A stretch of DNA of 11,129 bases, taken from contig BTTE01000074.1 in assembly GCA_036244975.1 (NCBI GenBank), positions 1 to 11,129 of the forward strand, given 5' to 3'. This DNA is from Sulfidibacterium sp036244975. GTDB taxonomy: Bacteria > Bacteroidota > Bacteroidia > Bacteroidales > F082. The translations under genes were made by a program, and so were the position numbers. The notes beneath the pieces are model-generated. The model was not told the origin of the DNA and ran no database searches. It worked only from the letters and a program-made list of their open reading frames with translations. This document shows positions 1-6,300 of this stretch, piece by piece. Position 1 is the first letter of the stretch, and the number at the start of each line of letters is the position of its first letter.

Positions 1-26
1 TGGGAAAGTAGGCCGTCGCCAACCTT
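1..26 (+). rRNA. rrf: 3' end of a 5S rRNA (partial)
   Basis: The first bases read GGGAAAGTAGG followed by CGTCGCCAACC, which is the usual form of the 3' end of bacterial 5S rRNA (GGGAGAGTAGG..CGCCGCC). A strong intrinsic terminator follows at once, as expected at the end of an rRNA operon. The rest of the molecule lies left of the window, so helix I pairing with its 5' end cannot be checked. The exact 3' end is approximate. Confidence 0.7.
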
Positions 27-29
27 TTT

Positions 30-63
30 AAAGCCTCAGCATTTATTTGTTGAGGCTTTTTTT
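30..63 (+). terminator. Rho-independent terminator after the 5S rRNA
   Basis: AAAGCCTCAGCA (30-41) pairs with TGTTGAGGCTTT (48-59), counting one G-T pair, around a six-base loop TTTATT. A run of seven T (57-63) follows. This is a textbook intrinsic terminator on the plus strand and probably ends the rRNA operon. Confidence 0.88.
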
Positions 64-275
64 GGTTAGGAGAAACAGGTTGAGGAAATCCGGAGGCGGG
101 GATGGGAAAAACAGGGAAATTATCCCTGCTGGTTTTCTGCGTTTGATGAGGATAAATACGTAGTATTAGCTAAAGCCAGGCTCACCTGTTACTTATTGGA
201 GTGCGGTGCAGCACCGGCCAGGAGCGCCTTGTTAGTGGACTCTACTCCGGCTTTAAAGCTATTTTCATTGTCAAC
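64..275. other. Gene-free region with small inverted repeats
   Basis: No convincing reading frame is present between the terminator and the methyltransferase gene. Three small dyads can be seen: CAGGGA (112-117) with TCCCTG (123-128); GGTGC-A-GCACC (205-215); and GGAGT (198-202) facing ACTCC (244-248), which could enclose the second dyad. These may be degraded sequence or part of a structured RNA; nothing identifies a known RNA family. Confidence 0.4.
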
Positions 276-860
276 CTATTTTCCTAATCCCGGGATAAAC
301 ATCGGAACTCTTCTTTTATAGACTTCATATTCTACACCAAATTCCCGGGTCAGCTCCTTCTCTTCCTTTCTCGAGAGAAGATAAAACAGCCCGGCTATCA
401 AGGGGGTAATAAGTAAAGAGTACCATGCAGATAAAAGAAAGGAAAACCCCACATGCGCTAATAACCATCCAAGATGTTGCGGATGTCTGACAATAGTATA
501 AATACCTGTGGCGACAACTTTTTCCGGTCTGTGCATTTCTGAAACCCTACGTGATAATTCTCTTACCGATTTGATCAAAAGCCAAACTCCCGACAATACG
601 AAAAGAACAGTTATTATCAAGTGAATCAATGGAATGGAGAAATTGATAATTGGAATTGTAATTGATATATTTTCAAAAATCGGAGTAATAAATCCGGGTT
701 GGGGTGAAAACCAGATGCCAATCAACGAGAAAAACAACAGATTAGCTGACAAGCGACCATAAATCTCACTCCTTTCTCCTTCCCGTACTTTTCTTGAAAT
801 TTCAGGTGCTCTACTGACTGGAAATGAATTGGTACTGCCGCAATTATGCCTATTACACAA
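276..860 (-). CDS. Isoprenylcysteine/phospholipid methyltransferase-family membrane protein, main part
   Basis: This frame encodes an integral membrane protein of the ICMT/PEMT methyltransferase superfamily, which uses S-adenosylmethionine to methylate lipid or prenyl-type substrates in the membrane; the substrate here is unknown. The C-terminal half carries the family signature: GIYTIVRHPQ (residues 119-128 of this frame), a hydrophobic pair of helices (about 131-162), then KEEKEL, REFGVEYEVYK and a closing VPMFIP. Earlier hydrophobic segments lie near residues 38-50 and 76-97. The 5' limit is artificial: the only in-frame start is TTG at 860, and the first 30 or so residues of this frame do not resemble the family. 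The expected N-terminus is found in a neighbouring frame from ATG 880, so real homology in this frame begins near base 770. A composite protein would be about 201 residues. The gene is tail-to-tail with the rRNA operon and on the same strand as birA, but 162 bases downstream of it. Confidence 0.75.
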   Translation of the reverse strand: MCNRHNCGSTNSFPVSRAPEISRKVREGERSEIYGRLSANLLFFSLIGIWFSPQPGFITPIFENISITIPIINFSIPLIHLIITVLFVLSGVWLLIKSVRELSRRVSEMHRPEKVVATGIYTIVRHPQHLGWLLAHVGFSFLLSAWYSLLITPLIAGLFYLLSRKEEKELTREFGVEYEVYKRRVPMFIPGLGK

Positions 861-880
861 ATAAAAAACAAAATATACAT
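722..880 (-). pseudogene. Out-of-frame N-terminal part of the methyltransferase gene (frameshift)
   Basis: From ATG at 880 the frame reads MYILFFICVIGIIAAVP, a membrane helix, then SVEHLKFQEKYGKEKG, and then runs into unrelated residues and a TGA at 722-724. The helix, the VEH..LQEKYGKEKG-like stretch and the continuation IYG...LIGIWFSPQP in the downstream frame are, from memory of the family, consecutive parts of one protein. The frames join if one base is restored near 770-773 (GAGAAAGGAGTGAG). The ATG is preceded by GGAGG (887-891) with a six-base spacer, a strong Shine-Dalgarno that supports 880 as the true start and is uncommon in Bacteroidota. The cause may be a genuine one-base deletion or a consensus error. 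I see no classical slippery heptamer. Confidence 0.72.
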
Positions 881-886
881 TTTTAA

Positions 887-891
887 CCTCC
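887..891 (-). promoter_or_regulatory. Strong Shine-Dalgarno (GGAGG) for ATG at 880
   Basis: GGAGG on the minus strand lies six bases before the ATG at 880. It decides between the two possible starts of the methyltransferase gene: TTG at 860 has no comparable site. Most other genes in the window have no clear Shine-Dalgarno. Confidence 0.65.
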
Positions 892-949
892 GGTTTTATA
901 AAATTTTCCTCAACACATGGTAATTATCAATAAAACACATATGCCCGAT

Positions 950-1027
950 TGATATTCAGTACGATACGTTAATAACCATAATGATAGCTTTTTAAATGAA
1001 AATACATTAATCTTCTGATATTCAGTA
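950..1027. repeat. Pair of 12-base direct repeats, TGATATTCAGTA
   Basis: TGATATTCAGTA occurs at 950-961 and again at 1016-1027, 66 bases apart start to start. Each copy contains an imperfect dyad (TGA-TAT-TCA, and CTGATATTCAG in the second). They lie in the AT-rich gap between birA and the methyltransferase gene, upstream of the latter, so an operator role is possible but unproven. No terminator or clear promoter was seen in this 881-1042 gap. Confidence 0.5.
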
Positions 1028-1042
1028 TTTGGATAATAATCA

Positions 1043-1792
1043 TCACGGAAACCGTTCATCCAAAAATTTTACCTCTTTAAAGCCGTAAATCCGCTGATTT
1101 CCCTGCCGGTCGGTCATAAGTAACTGGCCGTACCGATTGATACCGGTTATTTTGGCCATGAAAATGCCAGCTTCATCACTGTATCCGGCCCATTCGCCCA
1201 TGCGATAAAGTTTTTGCAGGTATAAATCCTCAAGAGATTTTATATCCGCCTTTATTTTTTCGTAATAATAGCTGAGCTGTTCCAGAATTTCATCCAATAA
1301 ACCGGAAAGGGATTCCTCTTTTTTGGAAAAATGGATTAGTGAGGCCGGGTTGGGAGCATCCGAAAAGAACTTTCTCTGATTTACGTTAAATCCAACGCCG
1401 ATGACGGAAAAATCAAGTTGGTCTGCCTTTATCCTGTTTTGTACCAGCACACCGACTATCTTTTTATTATTGAAATAGAGGTCATTAGGCCATTTTATGC
1501 GTAAGAACTCACATCCTAACCGGCGTTCTGTAACATCAAACAGCGCTAAAGAAATCATTTCGGTTAAAGCAAACTGCCGCGATGGTTCCAGAAAATGTGG
1601 TTGCAGAATCACACTGAAGGTCAGATTTTTTCCGGGTTCGCTTTCCCAGCTGTTTTCACCGATACCTCTTCCGTGCGTTTGCTCATGTGTCCGTAAAACC
1701 ATACCTTCTCCTGCCTTTTCGTCAGATATCAGACGCAAAGCCTCTTCGTTAGTGGAATCCAGATGATTATATTGATGTAAAATAATCTTCAT
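1043..1792 (-). CDS. birA: Biotin--[acetyl-CoA-carboxylase] ligase
   Basis: Cytoplasmic enzyme that activates biotin with ATP to biotinyl-5'-AMP and transfers it to the lysine of biotin carboxyl carrier proteins. At 249 residues it is the short, monofunctional type: it starts directly with the catalytic domain and has no N-terminal helix-turn-helix, so it should not act as the biotin operon repressor. Visible motifs are DSTNEEA (12-18), the biotin-binding loop HGRGIGENSWES (40-51), GKNLTFSV (54-61), KWPND (100-104), KIVGVLVQ (111-118) and IGVGFNVN (131-138), followed by a small C-terminal beta domain (about 205-249). The loop departs from the more usual GRGQxGN form: positions four to six are Ile-Gly-Glu. 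The start ATG at 1792 gives the expected N-terminus for the family. It is divergent from rsfS, with about 200 bases between the two starts. Confidence 0.95.
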   Translation of the reverse strand: MKIILHQYNHLDSTNEEALRLISDEKAGEGMVLRTHEQTHGRGIGENSWESEPGKNLTFSVILQPHFLEPSRQFALTEMISLALFDVTERRLGCEFLRIKWPNDLYFNNKKIVGVLVQNRIKADQLDFSVIGVGFNVNQRKFFSDAPNPASLIHFSKKEESLSGLLDEILEQLSYYYEKIKADIKSLEDLYLQKLYRMGEWAGYSDEAGIFMAKITGINRYGQLLMTDRQGNQRIYGFKEVKFLDERFP

Positions 1793-1966
1793 GATTCGGA
1801 TTTTTTGATAAAATCAGCAGAAACGATAGATATATTTGTTAAATTTCGTTTTTATCTGATTGAAGTTGTTTACAGTTAAACGGGATTCCTTTCCGACTAT
1901 TGTACATTTGGATGTAACGGCCAGTATTTTGCATTTTTTAATACTGTCTGCCAACATAAAAATCCC

Positions 1967-1974
1967 TATTTTTG
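1967..1974 (+). promoter_or_regulatory. Candidate Bacteroidota -7 element for the rsfS-ftsH operon
   Basis: TATTTTTG at 1967-1974 matches the Bacteroidota -7 consensus TAnnTTTG exactly. About 20 bases upstream there is only a partial -33 match (ACTG at 1943-1946). Transcription would start near 1980, leaving a leader of roughly a dozen bases before the rsfS ATG at 1992. The match agrees with the choice of the shorter rsfS start. Confidence 0.45.
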
Positions 1975-1991
1975 TCGACACAAACGGTAGC

Positions 1992-2369
1992 ATGCGCAAG
2001 AAGACGGTTATTGACAATAAGGAGGACATCCTGCAACAGGCTGTAGCTGCCATGCAGGAAAAGAAAGCCAAAAATATTGTGAGTCTTGACCTGTCCGGAG
2101 TGCCTGATGCTGTTACTGGTTATTTTCTCATTTGTCATGCCTCGTCTAAAATACAGGTTGACGCCATTTACGATTATGTGGTTGAAATGGTGACGAAGCA
2201 TTGTGGGGAGCATCCCTATCATCGCGAGGGCTATGAAAATTCGGAATGGATTTTGATAGACTACATTAACGTTGTAGTCCATATCTTTCTTGAAGAGACA
2301 AGAAGTTTTTATAACATTGAATCGCTTTGGGCGGATACAAAGGCAAAACATTACGAGAGCGATGAATAA
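1992..2369 (+). CDS. rsfS: Ribosomal silencing factor RsfS
   Basis: Small cytoplasmic protein of the RsfS/Iojap family. The family binds ribosomal protein uL14 on the large subunit and blocks joining of the subunits when nutrients are scarce. From ATG 1992 the product is 125 residues, the normal family length. Family features are VTGYFLICHASSKIQVDAI (41-59) and the conserved C-terminal block WILIDYINVVVHIF (86-99), FYNIESLWAD (106-115). The frame stays open upstream to 1860, but the extra 44 residues do not resemble the family and would cover the candidate promoter, so 1992 was chosen. It is the first gene of the block with ftsH, 30 bases upstream of it, an arrangement I recall from other Bacteroidota. 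Confidence 0.93.
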   Translation: MRKKTVIDNKEDILQQAVAAMQEKKAKNIVSLDLSGVPDAVTGYFLICHASSKIQVDAIYDYVVEMVTKHCGEHPYHREGYENSEWILIDYINVVVHIFLEETRSFYNIESLWADTKAKHYESDE

Positions 2370-2399
2370 TTATTTATAAATCATATTTGAAACAACAGA

Positions 2400-4547
2400 A
2401 TGGCAGAAGAAAACGATAAAAATAAACCACAAAATAAGCAAGACAGTAAGAATCCTTTTGGTAATTTCATCAAACCGGGTGGCAAAAAGCCTAAAATTAG
2501 TTTTTACTGGATTTACGGTATTCTGGCACTGGTTTTTTTGGGGCTCCAGTTTTTAAATACGGGTGGTGAACCCAAAAAGACCGATTGGAAGGATTTTAAA
2601 ACTATGTTGCAGGACAAAGATATCCAGAAAATTGTTTTGGTAAATAAAGAAGTAGCTGAAATCTATATCAAGTCTGACTCGCTGAAAGCGAAAAAAAAGT
2701 ACAAAGATGTGAGAAGTACAACAACCGGTACTTTTGGACAGAAAACGGCGCAGTATGTATATAATGTAGCTTCCCCGGACATTTTCATTCAGCAGGTGCA
2801 GGATGTGCAGAAAGGAAACAATAACCCGGTGTACGTTGAGAGCGAGACCCGCCACAACTGGGGAGGAGAAATTTTAAGCTGGGTTTTACCCATTCTGCTA
2901 CTCTTTGGCGTTTGGTTTTTCATCATGAGGATGATGAGCCGTGGCGGCGGTGGCGCCGGCGGCCAGATTTTCAATATTGGTAAATCCAAAGCTAAGATTT
3001 ATGACAAAAACACCAGTGTGAATATTACGTTCAAGGATGTTGCCGGACTGGAAGAAGCTAAAGTAGAGGTGATAGAGGTAGTTGACTTTTTGAAAAGTCC
3101 TGATAAATATACCAAGTTGGGAGGTAAAATTCCGAAAGGTGTTCTGCTGGTAGGCCCTCCCGGAACGGGAAAGACCCTGTTGGCAAAATCGGTGGCAGGG
3201 GAGGCCCATGTGCCTTTCTTTTCACTTTCCGGCTCCGATTTTGTGGAGATGTTTGTAGGTGTTGGAGCGTCCCGTGTTCGTGACCTTTTTAAACAAGCCA
3301 AAGACAAAGCCCCGAGCATTATTTTTATTGATGAGATTGATGCCATTGGTCGTGCACGCGGGAAAAACCCTATGACCGGCTCCAACGATGAAAGAGAAAA
3401 TACGCTGAACCAGTTACTGACCGAAATGGATGGTTTTGTACCCAACTCGGGTGTTATCGTGATTGCTGCCACCAACCGTGCAGATATTTTGGACAAAGCT
3501 TTGCTGCGGGCCGGTCGTTTTGACCGTCAGATTTTTGTGGAGCTTCCTGACCTGGATGCCCGGCGGCAAATTTTCAAGGTACACATGCGTCCGTTGAAGC
3601 TGAATAAGAATATAGATATTGAATTTCTTGCACGCCAGACGCCCGGCTTCTCCGGGGCTGATATTGCCAACGTCTGTAATGAATCGGCACTGATAGCTGC
3701 ACGTAAATTACATAAAAGCATTTCCCGCCAGGATTTTATGGATGCCATCGATCGTATTATTGGCGGTTTGGAAAAGAAAAACAAAATTATCTCTCCCAAA
3801 GAAAAGCAGATTGTGGCTCACCATGAGGCTGGTCATGCAGCCATTAGCTGGCTGCTGGAGTATGCCAACCCGCTGGTAAAAGTAACTATTGTACCACGGG
3901 GAAAATCTCTCGGAGCCGCCTGGTATCTGCCCGAAGAACGGCAGATTACAACCACAGCGCAAATGTTTGATGAGATGTGTGCAGCACTCGGAGGCCGTGC
4001 AGCCGAAGAGGTGGTTTTTGGAGAAATATCTACCGGAGCACTCAACGACCTGGAGAAAGTTACCAAACAAGCCTATGCTATGGTGGCGTACTATGGCTTA
4101 AGTGAGAGAATAGGAAACCTCAGCTATTATGATTCTTCCGGACAACAAGAGTTTACTTTTGGGAAACCTTTTAGCGAAAAAACCAATGAAATTATTGACG
4201 AAGAAATCAGTAAATTGGTGAAAAAAGCTTATAAGCATTCCAAAGAAATTCTTATTGAGCATCGCGATGAACTGGAAGCACTGGCAAAAAGATTACTTGA
4301 TAAAGAGGTGATTTTCAGTGATGACCTCGAAGAGATATTCGGTAAAAGGCACTGGGGTGAAACCTTTAGCATTAAAAGCCACTTCACTACCGGGAAAAGC
4401 CGTAAAAAACAGCTTCCTGCTGCAAAAAAGGAGGGGAAACCGGAAGAAATACCAAAAGTCATTAAAAAATCAGAGGCCATTGAAAAGAAAATAAATCCAA
4501 AAATTATCAAAAAGCCGGGAGTTGCTGAAACAGGAGAAAAAGCATAA
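2400..4547 (+). CDS. ftsH: ATP-dependent zinc metalloprotease FtsH
   Basis: Membrane-anchored AAA+ protease that extracts and degrades misfolded membrane proteins and short-lived regulators as a hexamer. Order of parts: cytoplasmic basic N-terminus, membrane helix 1 (about 34-53), periplasmic domain (about 55-154), helix 2 (about 157-177), glycine-rich linker (181-188), AAA domain and M41 peptidase. Walker A is GPPGTGKT (252-259) and Walker B is IIFIDE (307-312). The pore loop is MFVGVG (284-289). The second region of homology contains the arginine fingers R370 and R373 (LLRAGRFDRQ). The zinc site is HEAGH (475-479) with D550 (GALND) as the likely third ligand. All catalytic residues are present. 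The C-terminus (about 660-715) is a lysine- and glutamate-rich, low-complexity tail without a recognisable fold, making the protein somewhat long at 715 residues. No Shine-Dalgarno precedes the ATG, as is usual in this phylum. Confidence 0.97.
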   Translation: MAEENDKNKPQNKQDSKNPFGNFIKPGGKKPKISFYWIYGILALVFLGLQFLNTGGEPKKTDWKDFKTMLQDKDIQKIVLVNKEVAEIYIKSDSLKAKKKYKDVRSTTTGTFGQKTAQYVYNVASPDIFIQQVQDVQKGNNNPVYVESETRHNWGGEILSWVLPILLLFGVWFFIMRMMSRGGGGAGGQIFNIGKSKAKIYDKNTSVNITFKDVAGLEEAKVEVIEVVDFLKSPDKYTKLGGKIPKGVLLVGPPGTGKTLLAKSVAGEAHVPFFSLSGSDFVEMFVGVGASRVRDLFKQAKDKAPSIIFIDEIDAIGRARGKNPMTGSNDERENTLNQLLTEMDGFVPNSGVIVIAATNRADILDKALLRAGRFDRQIFVELPDLDARRQIFKVHMRPLKLNKNIDIEFLARQTPGFSGADIANVCNESALIAARKLHKSISRQDFMDAIDRIIGGLEKKNKIISPKEKQIVAHHEAGHAAISWLLEYANPLVKVTIVPRGKSLGAAWYLPEERQITTTAQMFDEMCAALGGRAAEEVVFGEISTGALNDLEKVTKQAYAMVAYYGLSERIGNLSYYDSSGQQEFTFGKPFSEKTNEIIDEEISKLVKKAYKHSKEILIEHRDELEALAKRLLDKEVIFSDDLEEIFGKRHWGETFSIKSHFTTGKSRKKQLPAAKKEGKPEEIPKVIKKSEAIEKKINPKIIKKPGVAETGEKA

Positions 4548-4557
4548 ACTATAAACC

Positions 4558-5202
4558 ATGGACGAGACTACCACCAAAGAAAAAATTCTGAAACGGGTGC
4601 GCGATGCCCTCATTAATAAAAAAGAAAATCCTTTTAAGGATATTGATTTCAGCACTTCTGTTTTTACACATATAGAGGAGGAGAAAGAAATAGCCTTTGC
4701 CCGCAAACTAATGGATATGGGCGGTACTTTTGTCTATTGTGAAAATGAAAAAGCGCTGGGCGAAAATCTGAAAACATTGCTCGGACAAAAGAAGTGGACT
4801 GATTATTTTGTGGTGGATAAAAAGGTGGAAATGTTGTTACAATCGCTGGATATTCCTTATCAGAATGGCCCGGAGGAGTTCAACAATATGGCTGCCGGGA
4901 TCACCCGTTGTGAATATTTGATTTCCCGTTTTGGCAGCGCATTGGTTTCTTCCGGACTTGATTCGGGTCGTCGTATGTTTGTCTTTCCCGAGTCGCATGT
5001 CATCATCGCATATTCCTCACAGGTGGTTGAGGAATTGCAGGATGCGCTGGCAGGTATGCGAAGGCGTTACCGTGACCGGTTCCCTTCACAAATGACGGTG
5101 ATTACAGGTCCCAGCCGCACCGCCGACATCGAAAAAACACTGGTTATGGGTGCCCACGGACCGCGCGAACTCTATGTGTTTGTGGTGGATGATGAAGATT
5201 AA
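4558..5202 (+). CDS. LUD-domain protein, LutC/YkgG-like
   Basis: A 214-residue cytoplasmic protein of the LUD (lactate utilisation) superfamily, to which LutC of the LutABC L-lactate oxidation system belongs. The C-terminal signature is clear: ISRFGSALVSSG (122-133), then TGPSRTADIEKTLVMGAHGP (183-202) with REL. The N-terminal third (1-60) is charged and helical. There are no LutA- or LutB-like genes (cysteine-rich and iron-sulphur subunits) beside it, so a role in lactate oxidation is not shown. Its start lies 10 bases after the ftsH stop, so it is almost certainly transcribed with rsfS and ftsH. From memory, an orphan LUD gene behind ftsH is common in Bacteroidota, often followed by cdsA; here the next gene is convergent instead. 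The function is unknown. Confidence 0.87.
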   Translation: MDETTTKEKILKRVRDALINKKENPFKDIDFSTSVFTHIEEEKEIAFARKLMDMGGTFVYCENEKALGENLKTLLGQKKWTDYFVVDKKVEMLLQSLDIPYQNGPEEFNNMAAGITRCEYLISRFGSALVSSGLDSGRRMFVFPESHVIIAYSSQVVEELQDALAGMRRRYRDRFPSQMTVITGPSRTADIEKTLVMGAHGPRELYVFVVDDED

Positions 5203-5292
5203 TTGAATCTTATTTGGATTTTTTGACAGCTGTAGTCGCTACCCTGACTAAAAAAGTGGAAATTCAATTCTTCAAACAATTATTAATGTCTT

Positions 5293-5883
5293 TTACGGAA
5301 AAGTTAGTCCTTTGTAAACACTTGCCTGGGAAGGAGTGTATATCTGCCCTCCCATTCGCAGCAATCCGCCATTGTCCAATGTAACCTGAATATCGGCGCT
5401 GCCATCGTTGCTGATACTCATGGTAAAATATGGACTTGCGCCACCGAATTTGGGTTGTATCTGAGCCGTTACAGTCATGGCTTGTTTGTTGTTTTTTCCC
5501 GGATAAAACCGGTAATTTTTCAAAAAACCCTCGGCAGTAATACCCCCAACGCCGTTCCATCCCTGGATACCCTGAAAACCAAACTGCAGAATAATTTTAT
5601 TATCCTTGATGGCCACAAAATTAATGTCGGGAGTAACCGAATAATAACGTCCGTAGGAATCGTACAAACGGGTGGCCTGAAACACAAACCTCCTGCTCTT
5701 AATCAGTTTGGTATAATATTGCCGGGAAGCCAGCGACTTCTTTTTCCGCTCTTCTTTTTTCTTTTGTTTTTCCAGCTTACGTTGCTCACTTTTGGTTAGC
5801 TGCTTGCTTTGTGCCATTCCTGAATTTGCCGTGAACAAGGTTAGGGCGAAAACCAATCCGAGGAAATAAATGAACTTTTTCAT
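5293..5883 (-). CDS. DUF4251-type exported protein
   Basis: A 196-residue protein with a clear Sec signal peptide: MKKF, a hydrophobic core (about 5-19) and a probable cleavage site after MAQ (residue 25). There is no lipobox cysteine, so it should be periplasmic or loosely surface-associated. A very basic, probably coiled stretch follows (about 28-53, rich in K, E and R), then a beta-rich domain (about 60-196). Blocks NGVGGITAEG (110-119), MSISNDGSADIQV (155-167), MGGQIYTP (177-184) and ASVYKG (187-192) resemble DUF4251, a domain of unknown function found mostly in Bacteroidota. It stands alone, convergent with the rsfS-ftsH-LUD block across a gap of 90 bases. No catalytic motif was recognised. 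Confidence 0.82.
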   Translation of the reverse strand: MKKFIYFLGLVFALTLFTANSGMAQSKQLTKSEQRKLEKQKKKEERKKKSLASRQYYTKLIKSRRFVFQATRLYDSYGRYYSVTPDINFVAIKDNKIILQFGFQGIQGWNGVGGITAEGFLKNYRFYPGKNNKQAMTVTAQIQPKFGGASPYFTMSISNDGSADIQVTLDNGGLLRMGGQIYTPSQASVYKGLTFP

Positions 5884-5954
5884 GGTCTTTTTTTAGATAT
5901 AAAAGTTACCAAAACCATGCCATAAATGTGGAGAAAAATACCGTTCAGGTGGCC

Positions 5955-5962
5955 CAAAAGTA
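5955..5962 (-). promoter_or_regulatory. Candidate -7 element for the DUF4251 gene
   Basis: On the minus strand TACTTTTG matches TAnnTTTG exactly and would give a leader of about 65 bases before the ATG at 5883. No good -33 element sits at the expected distance, so this is a weak prediction. Confidence 0.3.
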
Positions 5963-6032
5963 AATGCTTTGTGGGAAATTGTCTTCCCCAATACAGAGTC
6001 TTTAACTTTAAATAACTTCAATGGATACGCAA

Positions 6033-6293
6033 TTACTTTTTCTGCAGCAGCACCACATTTTCAACATGATGAGTTTGCGGAAACATATCCACCGGTTGCA
6101 CTTTTGCTATCCGGTATTTTTCGTCGAGCAGGGTAATGTCGCGTGCCTGCGTAGCCGGATTACAGCTGACATAAACAATTTTTTCGGGCGCTGTTTGCAA
6201 AATCTGTTTGATCACTTTGGGATGCATGCCGGCACGTGGCGGGTCGGTAAGCAGCACATCGGGGACGCCGTGTCCGGCAATAAAGTATTCAAA
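6033..6293 (-). pseudogene. rlmD: C-terminal remnant of a 23S rRNA (uracil-5-)-methyltransferase, RlmD/RumA type
   Basis: This open stretch of 86 codons encodes only the end of a TrmA/RlmD-family SAM-dependent uracil methyltransferase, whose full length is roughly 400-470 residues. It contains the conserved TDPPRAGMHPKV and the catalytic-cysteine motif VYVSCNPATQARD, then a normal ending (PVDMFPQTHHVENVVLL). Residues just before it, FIAGHGVPDVLL, also look like the family, and then an in-frame TAG (6294-6296) stops the frame. The TRAM domain, the SAM-binding motifs and most of the catalytic domain are missing. A GTG at 6257 could start a 74-residue product, but that piece could not fold as an enzyme. 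Seven bases after the TAG of this frame lies the stop codon of the GH13 gene, so the break coincides with the end of the sugar operon. Confidence 0.85.
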
Positions 6294-6300
6294 CTACCTG

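Noticed and set aside
160..255. Possible integron attC site (CTAACAAGGCG on the minus strand)
   Set aside because: An attC needs inversely related ends (RYYYAAC and GTTRRRY). The GTTA-type core sequences here are in the same orientation, and there are no cassette genes or integrase.
765..785. Programmed ribosomal frameshift in the methyltransferase gene
   Set aside because: No X-XXY-YYZ slippery heptamer or clear downstream stimulatory structure is visible; a one-base deletion or sequence error explains it more simply.
1497..1766. Open frame on the plus strand inside birA, and similar frames inside ftsH, the symporter and the glycosidases
   Set aside because: These lie opposite or out of frame with well-supported genes and their translations show no domain-like sequence.
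1860..1991. N-terminal extension of rsfS to an upstream ATG at 1860
   Set aside because: The added 44 residues do not resemble RsfS, make it longer than the family, and overlap the best promoter match. The ATG at 1992 gives the usual length.
5203..5292. Bidirectional terminator between the LUD and DUF4251 genes
   Set aside because: Only a five-base stem (TAGTC/GACTA) with an eight-base loop is present, and the flanking T and A runs are not placed directly after the stem in either direction.
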